From: Paraburkholderia elongata
GTDB lineage: Bacteria; Pseudomonadota; Gammaproteobacteria; Burkholderiales; Burkholderiaceae
Direction: 5' to 3'
Assembly (NCBI RefSeq): GCF_013177735.1
Contig: NZ_WOEZ01000245.1
Span: 62,001 to 126,000, forward strand
Length of the DNA: 64,000 nt
The position numbers and the translations under genes are program-made. Below the pieces are notes generated by a model that worked only from the letters and a program-made list of their open reading frames with translations, was not told where the DNA came from and searched no databases. Below, in pieces: positions 49,748 to 58,084 of the stretch (positions are counted from its first letter, which is position 1; every line of letters starts with the position of its first letter).

Positions 49748-51349
49748 TTATGACTGTTCGCGCAGTTTGAAGCGTTGAATCTTGCCGGTAGCGGTTTTCG
49801 GCAAATCGTCGACGAACAGGATGTCGCGCGGATACTTATGCGGCGCGAGCCGATCCTTGACGAAAGCCTTCAGCTCATCCGCGAGTATCTCAGACGGCGC
49901 GAATTCACGCTTCAACACCACGAACGCGCGGGTCTTGACGAGGCCGCCGTGATCGATGCCAACCACCGCGGCTTCCAGCACCGCTTCGTGCTGCACCAGG
50001 ACCATTTCCACTTCGACGGGCGAGACGTACTGACCGCTCACTTTCAGCATGTCGTCGCTGCGGCCCGCATACACGTAGCAGCCGTTCGTGAGACGGCGAT
50101 ATTTGTCTCCGCTGCGGATCCACTCGCCGAGGAACGTCGCGCGCGATTTCTCGCGATTGCTCCAGTACATGAGCGCCGCGCTCGGTCCTTTGATATACAG
50201 ATCACCGACTTCGTCGTCGGGCACCGCATGACCGGCTTCGTCACGCAGCTCGACTTCATAGCCGCGTACGGGGCGCCCCGTGGTGCCGTATTCGACCTCG
50301 CCCGCGCGATTCGACAGGAAGATATGCAGCATCTCGGTCGAGCCGATACCGTCAAGAATCTCGCAGCCGAAGTGCGCTGTAAAGCGCTCGCCAATTTCGC
50401 GCGGCAGCGCTTCGCCCGCCGACGTGCATATGCGCATTGCGACGTCGGCGCGTGGTGGCAGGTTGGGCGAGACGAGCATGCCCGCGTAGAGCGTCGGCAC
50501 GCCGTAGAAAATGGTTGGGCGATGCCGCACGAGGCGCGTGAAAATGGCGTCGGCGGTGGGACGCTCGGCCATCAATACGGCCGTGGCGCCCACCGAAAGT
50601 GGGAACGTCAGACCATTACCCAGACCATACGCAAAGAACAATTTGGCCGCCGAGAAAACCACATCGCTTTCGACGATGCCGAGAATCGGCTTCGCGTACA
50701 ACTCGGCAGTCCAGTACAGATTCGCGTGTGTGTGGACCGTGCCTTTCGGTTTGCCGGTCGAACCCGACGAATACAGCCAGAACGCGATATCGTCGCAACC
50801 GGTCGTGCATGCTTTGATAGCCGGTGTGGCCACGTTGATCAGATCGTTGAGTCGCGGCGCGGTTAAAGGCTCGCTTTCGTCGCTTTCGAGTGGCTGCGAG
50901 ACGATCAACTGGCATCCGTCGTGTTCGGCAGTATCCATCGCCTGAGTGACATTCGGTAGCAATGCGCCCGAGGCGATCACCGCGCGCGCGTGGCTGTGCG
51001 TCAGCATGTACACGTAGTCGGCAGCGGTGAGCAGCGTGTTCGCGACGACCGGCACGACGCCCGCATAGAGCGCACCGAGAAAGGCAATCGGCAGTTCCAC
51101 AGTGTCGTGCATCACCAGCAGCACGCGTTCTTCCGGATGAACGCCGAGTGTGCGCAATGCGCTCGCGAAGCGCCGGGCCCGATCTTCGAGTTCGCCGTAA
51201 GTGGTGGTGCCGGTGTCGTCGATATAAGCGGTCTTGGCCGCGCGCGATTCATTCAGTCGAAACAGGTAGGCCGCGAAATTAAATACCGCGGGCGGCGGTT
51301 CGACCTTCGCTGCGGGCTGACTCGCAGCCGGTTCCAGCAGGGCTTCCAT
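49748..51349 (-). CDS. bclA: Benzoate-CoA ligase (533 aa)
   Basis: This AMP-forming acyl-CoA synthetase activates benzoate to benzoyl-CoA. The P-loop-like YSSGSTGKPKGTVHTHANLYWTAELYA, the IFYGVPTLYAGML and GIGSTEMLHIFLSNRAGEVEYGTTG blocks and the C-terminal lysine in PKTATGKIQRFKL are all present. AAKLFFAYGLGNGLTFPL is typical of benzoate-CoA ligases. GGAGAC precedes the ATG. The gene is in the box operon with boxD, and benzoate is the expected substrate; related enzymes also accept fluoro- and some chlorobenzoates. Confidence 0.93.
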   Translation of the reverse strand: MEALLEPAASQPAAKVEPPPAVFNFAAYLFRLNESRAAKTAYIDDTGTTTYGELEDRARRFASALRTLGVHPEERVLLVMHDTVELPIAFLGALYAGVVPVVANTLLTAADYVYMLTHSHARAVIASGALLPNVTQAMDTAEHDGCQLIVSQPLESDESEPLTAPRLNDLINVATPAIKACTTGCDDIAFWLYSSGSTGKPKGTVHTHANLYWTAELYAKPILGIVESDVVFSAAKLFFAYGLGNGLTFPLSVGATAVLMAERPTADAIFTRLVRHRPTIFYGVPTLYAGMLVSPNLPPRADVAMRICTSAGEALPREIGERFTAHFGCEILDGIGSTEMLHIFLSNRAGEVEYGTTGRPVRGYEVELRDEAGHAVPDDEVGDLYIKGPSAALMYWSNREKSRATFLGEWIRSGDKYRRLTNGCYVYAGRSDDMLKVSGQYVSPVEVEMVLVQHEAVLEAAVVGIDHGGLVKTRAFVVLKREFAPSEILADELKAFVKDRLAPHKYPRDILFVDDLPKTATGKIQRFKLREQS

Positions 51350-51422
51350 ATGTCTCCTCCATCGGGTGGGGGCGGTCCGGCGGTTATGTGCTCATGATCC
51401 GCTCGATGCTTGTCTCGTGCCG

Positions 51423-53021
51423 CTACGCTGCGGGCAAATGCGTGGTTTGCGTCAACGCGTCGATTGCAGCGCTCGATGCCTGAACGGCCGAGCGCCTGTG
51501 ATAGAAACCCAGGGCACGCAGGCCGCCGAGTTCTTCTCCGCCACCTGCGCGGCCTGGTCCACCATGCAGCGACATCGGCATCACGTTGCCGTGGCCGGTT
51601 TGGCTCTGCTGGACTGAAGGCGAGATCGCGTGAACACGTCCATGCGAATCGGCGAGTTCCAGTGCGAGCTTGCCGAGATGCGCGTCGTCGTTCGAATAGA
51701 TCGACGCGACGAGCGAGCCTTGGCCGCATCGCGCGAGTGCGATTGCGTGCGCTTCGGGAAGGGTGCCGTTTGCTGGAGCGGCGACGCGATACGGCGCCAC
51801 GGTTGCCACCGGTCCAAACACTTCGACGTCGTGCAGCAGCGTTGCGCTATCGGGATCGTTGTTCACGAACAGATGCGGCGCAACGCAAGCCGCAATCGTT
51901 GTGTCCGCATCGATAAGCGGTACGGCCGAGCCGTCGTACGCGAGCACGGCTTCCTCGCGCAACGCGGCGATGCCGGCCAGCACGTTCTCGTACTGCTCGC
52001 GGTTCACGAGCGAACCCATCCGCACGGCCTCGTTGCGCGGATTGCCGACGGTTATTTTCGCGAGCTTGGCTTTGAGTGCATCCAGCACCGCTTCGAGCGA
52101 TGCTTCCGGCACGAATGCGCGCCGGATCGCCGTGCATTTCTGACCGGACTTCACGGTCATTTCCCGCACCACCTCCTTGATGAACAGTTCAAAAGCGGGC
52201 GTATCGGGTGTCGCATCGGCACAGAGAATTGCGCTGTTGAGACTGTCGGCTTCGACATTCAGACGCGCGCCGCGTTCGACGAAAGCCGGATGCGCGCGCA
52301 ATGTTGCGGCGGTTTGCGCGGAGCCGGTGAACGACACCACGTCAAATGCCTGAATCTGATCGAGCAGACCCGCAGAACTGCCGCAGATGACGGATAACGC
52401 GCCGGGCGGCAGAATGCCTGAGTCGACCACATCGGCAACCATGCGTTGCGTGAGCCATGCCGTCGCCGTGGCGGGCTTGATGATGACGGGCACGCCGGAT
52501 AGCAAGGCGGGCGCTGCTTTCTCCCACAAGCCCCACGACGGGAAATTGAACGCGTTGATGAAGAGCGCGACACCGCGTGTCGGTGTGAGTACGTGCTGCA
52601 CGCTGAACGATTGGTCTTTACTCAACGATGCGACGTTGCCGTCGCGCAGCGCATGCACGTCGCCGAGCGTCGCGCCGAGTTTCGCGTAGTACGACAGCGT
52701 GAAGATTCCACCGTCGATGTCGACCGCCGAATCATTGCGCGTGGTGCCCGAGTTCGCGGTCGCGATCGCATAGTAGTCGTCGCGCCTCGCTTGTAGCAGT
52801 TTGACGATCTCGGCAAGACGGACGGCGCGTTGCGCATAGGTCAGCGCACGCAAAGCGGTGCCGCCTTCTTCTCGAGCGAAGCCAAATGTCTGGGTGAGAT
52901 CCAGGCCCTGGCTCGACACGCGCACGAGCGCTTCACCGGTGACCGGATCGGTCAGCGTCACGCCTTCACCGCCGCCCGCGACCCACTGGCCTGCAACGTA
53001 GTTTTTCAATAGTTCGGTCAT
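51423..53021 (-). CDS. boxD: 3,4-Dehydroadipyl-CoA semialdehyde dehydrogenase (532 aa)
   Basis: This aldehyde dehydrogenase oxidises the semialdehyde released by BoxC. The catalytic Cys is in SGQKCTAIRR, the general-base Glu in LNVEADSLN, and the cofactor region includes FINAFNFPSWGLWEKAAPALLSGVPVIIKPA and VSFTGSAQTAATL. Its start MTELLKNYVAGQW at 53021 is the conserved N-terminus. The long upstream frame to 53426 is the shadow of the DUF4863 gene. Its location between DUF4863 and bclA is typical of Burkholderia-type box loci. Confidence 0.92.
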   Translation of the reverse strand: MTELLKNYVAGQWVAGGGEGVTLTDPVTGEALVRVSSQGLDLTQTFGFAREEGGTALRALTYAQRAVRLAEIVKLLQARRDDYYAIATANSGTTRNDSAVDIDGGIFTLSYYAKLGATLGDVHALRDGNVASLSKDQSFSVQHVLTPTRGVALFINAFNFPSWGLWEKAAPALLSGVPVIIKPATATAWLTQRMVADVVDSGILPPGALSVICGSSAGLLDQIQAFDVVSFTGSAQTAATLRAHPAFVERGARLNVEADSLNSAILCADATPDTPAFELFIKEVVREMTVKSGQKCTAIRRAFVPEASLEAVLDALKAKLAKITVGNPRNEAVRMGSLVNREQYENVLAGIAALREEAVLAYDGSAVPLIDADTTIAACVAPHLFVNNDPDSATLLHDVEVFGPVATVAPYRVAAPANGTLPEAHAIALARCGQGSLVASIYSNDDAHLGKLALELADSHGRVHAISPSVQQSQTGHGNVMPMSLHGGPGRAGGGEELGGLRALGFYHRRSAVQASSAAIDALTQTTHLPAA

Positions 53022-53029
53022 GGCGAGTC

Positions 53030-53509
53030 TCAGGCGGAAGGTGGGGTAGGGGTGAATTCGATCGCGCCTTGCGGCAGCAGATACAGCACCAGCGCCTGCC
53101 CATTCGCGACGGTCGGACGATGCGCGCTGCCGGGGCCGTACACACACCAGCCGGCCGGATGACCGTCGAAGGTGGCGCCGTCGGTGAGCGGCATGATCAG
53201 ATCGATTTCGCCGTTCGGGTGAACGTGATGCGGACCGGCAATATCCTTCATATCGACTACGTCGACGGAAAAGCCGTGGGTATCCGGCAATGCCTTGAAG
53301 ATCCGACCATAGCGAATGCCGCCGCCTTCGCGGTTGCACAGCCAGCCTTCGGTCACGCCGATGCGGCAGGCATCCGCCAGATCGCGAAAGGTCGCACCAT
53401 CCGCGGGATAAGTGTCGTTGAGCCACGCGGCCAGCGTGCCGTCGAGCGGCCGGCCGGCGAGTTGCTCTGTCACGCCCGCAATCAGGCGTTGGAAGTCATG
53501 TGGGGACAT
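53030..53509 (-). CDS. DUF4863 protein of the box operon (159 aa)
   Basis: This small cupin-like protein contains the family's ADACRIGVTEGWLCNREGGGIRYGRIFKAL and VVDMKDIAGPHHVHPNGEIDLIMPL; the HHVHPNGE segment may bind a metal. Relatives include 4-hydroxylaminobenzoate lyases, and similar proteins are found in box loci. GGAGG lies upstream of the ATG. It is the first gene of the leftward operon, with a BoxR-like site 22 bases before its start. The role in benzoate degradation is unproven; removal of a by-product is plausible. Confidence 0.85.
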   Translation of the reverse strand: MSPHDFQRLIAGVTEQLAGRPLDGTLAAWLNDTYPADGATFRDLADACRIGVTEGWLCNREGGGIRYGRIFKALPDTHGFSVDVVDMKDIAGPHHVHPNGEIDLIMPLTDGATFDGHPAGWCVYGPGSAHRPTVANGQALVLYLLPQGAIEFTPTPPSA

Positions 53510-53530
53510 GCAAGCCTCCAGATCAGCGCG

Positions 53531-53544
53531 TGCACCTTAATTCA
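53531..53544. promoter_or_regulatory. BoxR-like operator of the leftward operon
   Basis: TGCACCTTAATTCA matches the TGCA-N6-TGCA type of site bound by BoxR proteins except for one base in the right arm. It lies 22 bases upstream of the DUF4863 gene. Confidence 0.5.
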
Positions 53545-53648
53545 TGCGTGTTGTTGCGCCGTCTCCGTGACGCTGCCGAAAAACCTCGACAGCGTTTGTT
53601 ATTGGATCAATATTTGGCGAAAATTAACCGTTCACTATGACCATGTCA

Positions 53649-53662
53649 AGCACTATAGTACA
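53649..53662. promoter_or_regulatory. BoxR-like operator upstream of boxR
   Basis: AGCACTATAGTACA has the same 14-bp symmetric layout as the other copies, with a CTATAG centre and two mismatches to TGCA-N6-TGCA. It lies 28 bases before the boxR start, suitable for autoregulation. Confidence 0.45.
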
Positions 53663-53689
53663 TGTAACGCAGTCAAGAGGTAGTTAAAC

Positions 53690-54706
53690 ATGAATTCAAA
53701 TTACTCTTCAGCGCCGCTGGACGATCCTGCCGATGAGGAGGCAAGCCGCGCGGGTCGGGCCAACCGCGGGGCCGACAGCGGGGCTGACCGCGGAACGGAC
53801 CGCGGCGGCGAGCGCGAAGAGCGCGATCCTTTTCTGACGGCAATGGGTGAGCGCGTGCGCCTGCTGCGCGCACGCCGCGGCATGACGCGCAAGACGCTGG
53901 CGACCGAAACCGGCTTGTCGGAGCGTCATCTGGCGAATCTGGAATCCGGCGTGGGTAATGCGTCGGTGCTCGTGCTGCGGCAGATCGCGGCGACGCTGAA
54001 CTGCCCGCTGGCCGAAGTGATCGGTGACGAAACCACCGCTTCCGCCGAATGGCTGCTGATCCGCGAACTGCTGCAAGGGCGCGACCAGGCGGCGTTGCAG
54101 CGCGCCCGCGTGGCGCTTGCCGAGATGTTCGCGCAAGCGCCGCGCGACCCGCATCGCAAGGACCGGATCGCGCTGATCGGCTTGCGCGGGGCCGGCAAGT
54201 CGACCTTTGGGCGGATGCTGGCGCAGGAGCGCAAGGTGCCGTTCGTCGAACTCACGCGCGTGATCGAGCAACTCGCCGGCTGCCCGCCGTCGGAGATTCA
54301 TTCCCTCTATGGTGCAAGCGCGTACCGGCGTTATGAACACCGGGCGCTCGAGGCGGTGATTCAGGAACACGAGCGTGCGGTGATCGCGTCGCCGGGCGGG
54401 CTGGTGTCGGAGTCGGGCACCTTTAACGCGCTGCTGTCGCACTGCTTCACCGTATGGCTGCAAGCCACGCCGGAAGAGCATATGCGCCGCGTCGTCGCGC
54501 AAGGCGACCTGCGGCCGATGTCCGGCAATAAAGAAGCGATGGATGACCTCAAGCGCATCCTGGCGGGGCGTGGCGAACTGTACGGCCGTGCCGACATGAT
54601 CTTCGATACCAGCGAAAAAACCTTGGCCGACGCCTACTTGCAGCTGCGTGACCGGCTTGCTGCAAGGCTCGCGGCCGAATCGCCGGACGACGCACGGGTG
54701 AGCTGA
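53690..54706 (+). CDS. boxR: BoxR, benzoyl-CoA-responsive repressor (338 aa)
   Basis: This regulator combines two domains. An XRE-type helix-turn-helix is at about residues 55-112 (GERVRLLRARRGMTRKTLATETGLSERHLANLESG). A shikimate-kinase-like domain follows with Walker A GLRGAGKST at 164-172 that binds benzoyl-CoA. A low-complexity N-terminus of about 45 residues (with RGADSGADRGTDRGGERE) makes it longer than the characterised Azoarcus protein. It represses box genes until benzoyl-CoA is present. It is the first gene of the rightward box cluster, with its own promoter gap before boxC. Confidence 0.92.
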   Translation: MNSNYSSAPLDDPADEEASRAGRANRGADSGADRGTDRGGEREERDPFLTAMGERVRLLRARRGMTRKTLATETGLSERHLANLESGVGNASVLVLRQIAATLNCPLAEVIGDETTASAEWLLIRELLQGRDQAALQRARVALAEMFAQAPRDPHRKDRIALIGLRGAGKSTFGRMLAQERKVPFVELTRVIEQLAGCPPSEIHSLYGASAYRRYEHRALEAVIQEHERAVIASPGGLVSESGTFNALLSHCFTVWLQATPEEHMRRVVAQGDLRPMSGNKEAMDDLKRILAGRGELYGRADMIFDTSEKTLADAYLQLRDRLAARLAAESPDDARVS

Positions 54707-54740
54707 CATGTAGTGCGGTTCCAGGGTTTACTAGAAAACA

Positions 54741-54754
54741 TGCATTAAAGTGCT
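54741..54754. promoter_or_regulatory. BoxR-like operator upstream of boxC, copy 1
   Basis: TGCATTAAAGTGCT matches TGCA-N6-TGCA with one mismatch. It overlaps the TTTACA hexamer (54753-54758) that may be the -35 box of the boxC promoter. Confidence 0.5.
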
Positions 54755-54771
54755 TTACATGGGGTTGACGA

Positions 54772-54785
54772 TGCACTATTGTTCA
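54772..54785. promoter_or_regulatory. BoxR-like operator upstream of boxC, copy 2
   Basis: TGCACTATTGTTCA matches TGCA-N6-TGCA with one mismatch. It is 31 bases from copy 1, about three helical turns, and covers a likely -10 element (TATTGT), so BoxR bound to both sites could shut off boxC transcription. Confidence 0.55.
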
Positions 54786-54823
54786 AAAAACAAGTTTTGC
54801 ATCGTCCAGTCAGGAGACGCCCC

Positions 54824-56494
54824 ATGTCCGCAGCAGAAACCGCAATCGCGCCAGTCGACTACCGCACCGATCCCTCGCAGTACAAGCATTGGAAGCTGAG
54901 TTTCAACGGTCCCGTCGCGACCCTCGGCATCGACATCGCCGAGGACGGCGGCATCCGTGACGGCTACAAGCTGAAGCTGAATTCATACGACCTCGGCGTC
55001 GATATCGAACTGCACGACGCGATACAGCGCATCCGCTTCGAGCATCCCGAAGTCAAAACGGTGGTGCTGACGAGCCTGAAGGACCGCGTGTTCTGCTCGG
55101 GCGCGAACATCTTCATGCTGGGTCTGTCCACGCATGCGTGGAAGGTCAACTTCTGCAAGTTCACCAACGAAACGCGCAACGGTCTCGAAGACTCGTCGCG
55201 TCATTCAGGTCTGAAGTTTCTCGCTGCCGTGAACGGTGCGTGTGCCGGTGGCGGTTATGAACTCGCGCTTGCTTGCGACGAAATCTATCTGGTGGATGAC
55301 CGCTCGTCGTCGGTGTCGCTGCCGGAGGTGCCACTGCTGGGCGTGCTGCCGGGCACGGGCGGCCTGACGCGCGTCACCGATAAACGCAAGGTGCGTCACG
55401 ATCGCGCGGACATCTTCTGTACGGTGGTTGAAGGCATTCGCGGTGAACGGGCGAAAGCATGGCGTCTCGTGGATGAAGTCGTGAAGCCGAATCAGTTCGA
55501 CCAAACGATCCAGGCACGCGCGCTCGAACTCGCCGAACAAAGCGATCGTCCGTCGGACGCGCAAGGCGTGGTGCTCACGCGGATCGGACGCACCGACCGC
55601 GAAGACGGCCTGACTTATAAAACGCTCGACATTACGATCGATCGTGCGAAGCGCATCGCAACCTTCACCGCGAAAGCTCCACAAGCCGGAGAACCCACCG
55701 ATATCGACGCGATCGTTGCCGCCGGCACGAGCTGGTGGCCGCTGCAGTTCGCCCGCGAACTCGACGACGCGATCCTGTCGATGCGCACCAACGAGCTCGA
55801 GATCGGCACCTGGGTCTTCAAGACCGAAGGCGATGCCCGTAACCTGCTCGCCATCGACGCTACGCTGTTGCAGCACAAGGACCACTGGTTCGTGCGCGAG
55901 ACCATCGGCATGTTGCGCCGCACGCTGGCGCGTATCGACGTGTCGTCGCGTTCGCTGTTCGCGCTGATCGAACCGGGCTCGTGCTTTGCAGGCACTTTCG
56001 CGGAACTCGCGTTCGCGGCCGACCGCAGCTATATGGCGGCACTGCCGAGCAACGAAGACGAAGAACCGGCGATTACGCTGTCGGAAGTCAACTTCGGTCT
56101 CTATCCGATGGTCACGCATCAATCGCGCCTCGCTCGCCGCTTCTATGAAGAAGTCGAACCGCTCGACGCGGTGCGTTCGAAGATCGGCCAGGCGATCAAG
56201 CCTGTTGAAGCCGAGCGTCTTGGCCTCGTGACTGCGTCGCCCGACGATATCGATTGGGCCGACGAAATCCGCATCGCGCTCGAAGAACGCGCGGCGATGT
56301 CGCCGGATGCATTGACCGGTCTGGAAGCGAATCTGCGCTTCAACGGCCCGGAAACGATGGAGACGCGTATTTTCGGGCGTCTCACCGTATGGCAGAACTG
56401 GATCTTCAACCGGCCGAACGCAGTGGGCGAGAAGGGCGCGCTCAAGGTGTACGGCAAGGGCAGCAAGGCGCAATTCGACGTCTCGCGCGTTTGA
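54824..56494 (+). CDS. boxC: Benzoyl-CoA-dihydrodiol lyase BoxC (556 aa)
   Basis: This crotonase-fold enzyme opens the 2,3-epoxybenzoyl-CoA ring to 3,4-dehydroadipyl-CoA semialdehyde and formate. The N-terminal half contains the oxyanion-hole regions VFCSGANIFMLGLSTHAWKVNFCKF and LAAVNGACAGGGYELALACDEIYLV, and the length near 560 residues is specific for BoxC, which is much larger than ordinary hydratases. CAGGAGAC precedes the ATG. It is the first of three structural genes, boxC-boxB-boxA, transcribed from the operator-controlled promoter. Confidence 0.95.
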   Translation: MSAAETAIAPVDYRTDPSQYKHWKLSFNGPVATLGIDIAEDGGIRDGYKLKLNSYDLGVDIELHDAIQRIRFEHPEVKTVVLTSLKDRVFCSGANIFMLGLSTHAWKVNFCKFTNETRNGLEDSSRHSGLKFLAAVNGACAGGGYELALACDEIYLVDDRSSSVSLPEVPLLGVLPGTGGLTRVTDKRKVRHDRADIFCTVVEGIRGERAKAWRLVDEVVKPNQFDQTIQARALELAEQSDRPSDAQGVVLTRIGRTDREDGLTYKTLDITIDRAKRIATFTAKAPQAGEPTDIDAIVAAGTSWWPLQFARELDDAILSMRTNELEIGTWVFKTEGDARNLLAIDATLLQHKDHWFVRETIGMLRRTLARIDVSSRSLFALIEPGSCFAGTFAELAFAADRSYMAALPSNEDEEPAITLSEVNFGLYPMVTHQSRLARRFYEEVEPLDAVRSKIGQAIKPVEAERLGLVTASPDDIDWADEIRIALEERAAMSPDALTGLEANLRFNGPETMETRIFGRLTVWQNWIFNRPNAVGEKGALKVYGKGSKAQFDVSRV

Positions 56495-56591
56495 TTCTTT
56501 TCGACGCGACGCAATGTAACTGAACGCAGCGCCACCTGCCTGATACGCGCCTCTCATCCGCAAGCTCTGTATTCCGACCAAGGAACCGACC

Positions 56592-58019
56592 ATGTCAACG
56601 ATCAACTACAGCGAAAAGATTCCGAACAACGTCAATCTCGCCGACGACCGCGCATTGCAACGCGCACTCGAACAGTGGCAGCCGAATTTTCTGTCGTGGT
56701 GGGGCGATATGGGCCCGGAAGGCTCGCATGGCTATGACGTGTATCTGCGCACGGCGGTGAGCGTCGACGCGGGCGGTTGGGCGCATTTCGATCACGTGAA
56801 GATGCCGGACTATCGCTGGGGCATTTTTCTCACGCCCGGCGAGCAGGATCGCAAGATTCATTTCGGCGAGCACAAGGGAGAGGCTGCGTGGCAGGACGTG
56901 CCCGGCGAGCATCGTGCGAATCTGCGCCGCATCATCGTCACGCAAGGCGATACAGAACCGGCTTCGGTCGAGCAGCAACGGCATCTGGGTTTGACCGCAC
57001 CGTCGATGTACGACATGCGCAACCTGTTTCAGGTGAACGTGGAAGAAGGCCGTCACCTGTGGGCGATGGTGTATCTGCTACATCGCTACTTTGGCCGCGA
57101 CGGTCGCGAGGAAGCCGAAGCATTGCTCGGCCGCCGTTCGGGCGACGAAGACAATCCGCGCATTCTCGGCGCCTTCAATGAGAAAACGCCGGACTGGCTC
57201 GCGTTCTACATGTTCACGTACTTTACCGACCGCGACGGCAAGTTCCAGTTGTCGGCACTTGCCGAGTCGGGTTTCGATCCGCTTGCGCGCACCACGAAAT
57301 TCATGCTGACCGAAGAAGCGCATCACATGTTCGTCGGCGAATCGGGCGTGTCGCGTGTGATTCAGCGCACTGCGCAAGTGATGAATGAACTGGGCACGGA
57401 CGACGTCGCGAAGATTCGCGCGGCCGGCGTGATCGATCTGCCGACCATCCAGCGTTATCTGAACTTCCATTACTCGGTGACGATCGATCTGTTCGGCGCC
57501 GATCATTCATCGAATGCGGCTACGTTCTATAGCTCGGGCCTGAAGGGTCGCTATGAAGAGAACAAGCGCGACGACGATCATCAATTGAACGGACAAAGCT
57601 ACAAGCTGCTCGACGTGCAGGACGGCAAACTGGTCGAGCGCGAAGTGCCGATGCTCAACGCCATGAATGAAGTGCTGCGCGACGACTACATTAAAGATTC
57701 GGTGGCAGGCGTCGGCCGCTGGAACAAGGTGCTCGAAAAGGCCGGCATCGATTTCCGCATGACGGTACCGCATAAAGCGTTCAACCGGCAGATCGGCACG
57801 TTTGCCGGTACCCGTGTGTCGCCGGATGGCCGCGTGATCAGCGAGACCGAATGGGCCGCCAATGAAGCGAAGTGGCTCGCCACGCCGGAAGATCGCGCGT
57901 ATGTCTCTTCGTTGATGGGCCGCGTCACCGAGCCCGGCAAGTTCGCGAACTGGATTGCGCCGCCGGCAATGGGCGTGAACCGTCAACCGGTCGATTTCGA
58001 ATACGTGCGCTTTAACTGA
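56592..58019 (+). CDS. boxB: Benzoyl-CoA 2,3-epoxidase component BoxB (475 aa)
   Basis: This is the di-iron oxygenase that converts benzoyl-CoA to 2,3-epoxybenzoyl-CoA with O2. Iron-binding carboxylate and histidine motifs are visible as VEEGRHLWAMVYLLHRYFG and LTEEAHHMFVGESGV, each with the Glu-x-x-His spacing of class I di-iron enzymes. The start MSTINYSEKIPNNVNL is typical of BoxB. It follows boxC by 97 bases and precedes boxA by 65. Electrons come from BoxA. Confidence 0.95.
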   Translation: MSTINYSEKIPNNVNLADDRALQRALEQWQPNFLSWWGDMGPEGSHGYDVYLRTAVSVDAGGWAHFDHVKMPDYRWGIFLTPGEQDRKIHFGEHKGEAAWQDVPGEHRANLRRIIVTQGDTEPASVEQQRHLGLTAPSMYDMRNLFQVNVEEGRHLWAMVYLLHRYFGRDGREEAEALLGRRSGDEDNPRILGAFNEKTPDWLAFYMFTYFTDRDGKFQLSALAESGFDPLARTTKFMLTEEAHHMFVGESGVSRVIQRTAQVMNELGTDDVAKIRAAGVIDLPTIQRYLNFHYSVTIDLFGADHSSNAATFYSSGLKGRYEENKRDDDHQLNGQSYKLLDVQDGKLVEREVPMLNAMNEVLRDDYIKDSVAGVGRWNKVLEKAGIDFRMTVPHKAFNRQIGTFAGTRVSPDGRVISETEWAANEAKWLATPEDRAYVSSLMGRVTEPGKFANWIAPPAMGVNRQPVDFEYVRFN

Positions 58020-58084
58020 GTACGGCGATTAAAAACGTGTGGCGTGCGGCGTCGTATTCGCACGAATATAGGGTGGAGGAAGTC

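Noticed and set aside
55205..56605. Leftward open frame of 466 codons opposite boxC
   Set aside because: boxC is complete and conserved on the other strand, and the leftward product resembles nothing.
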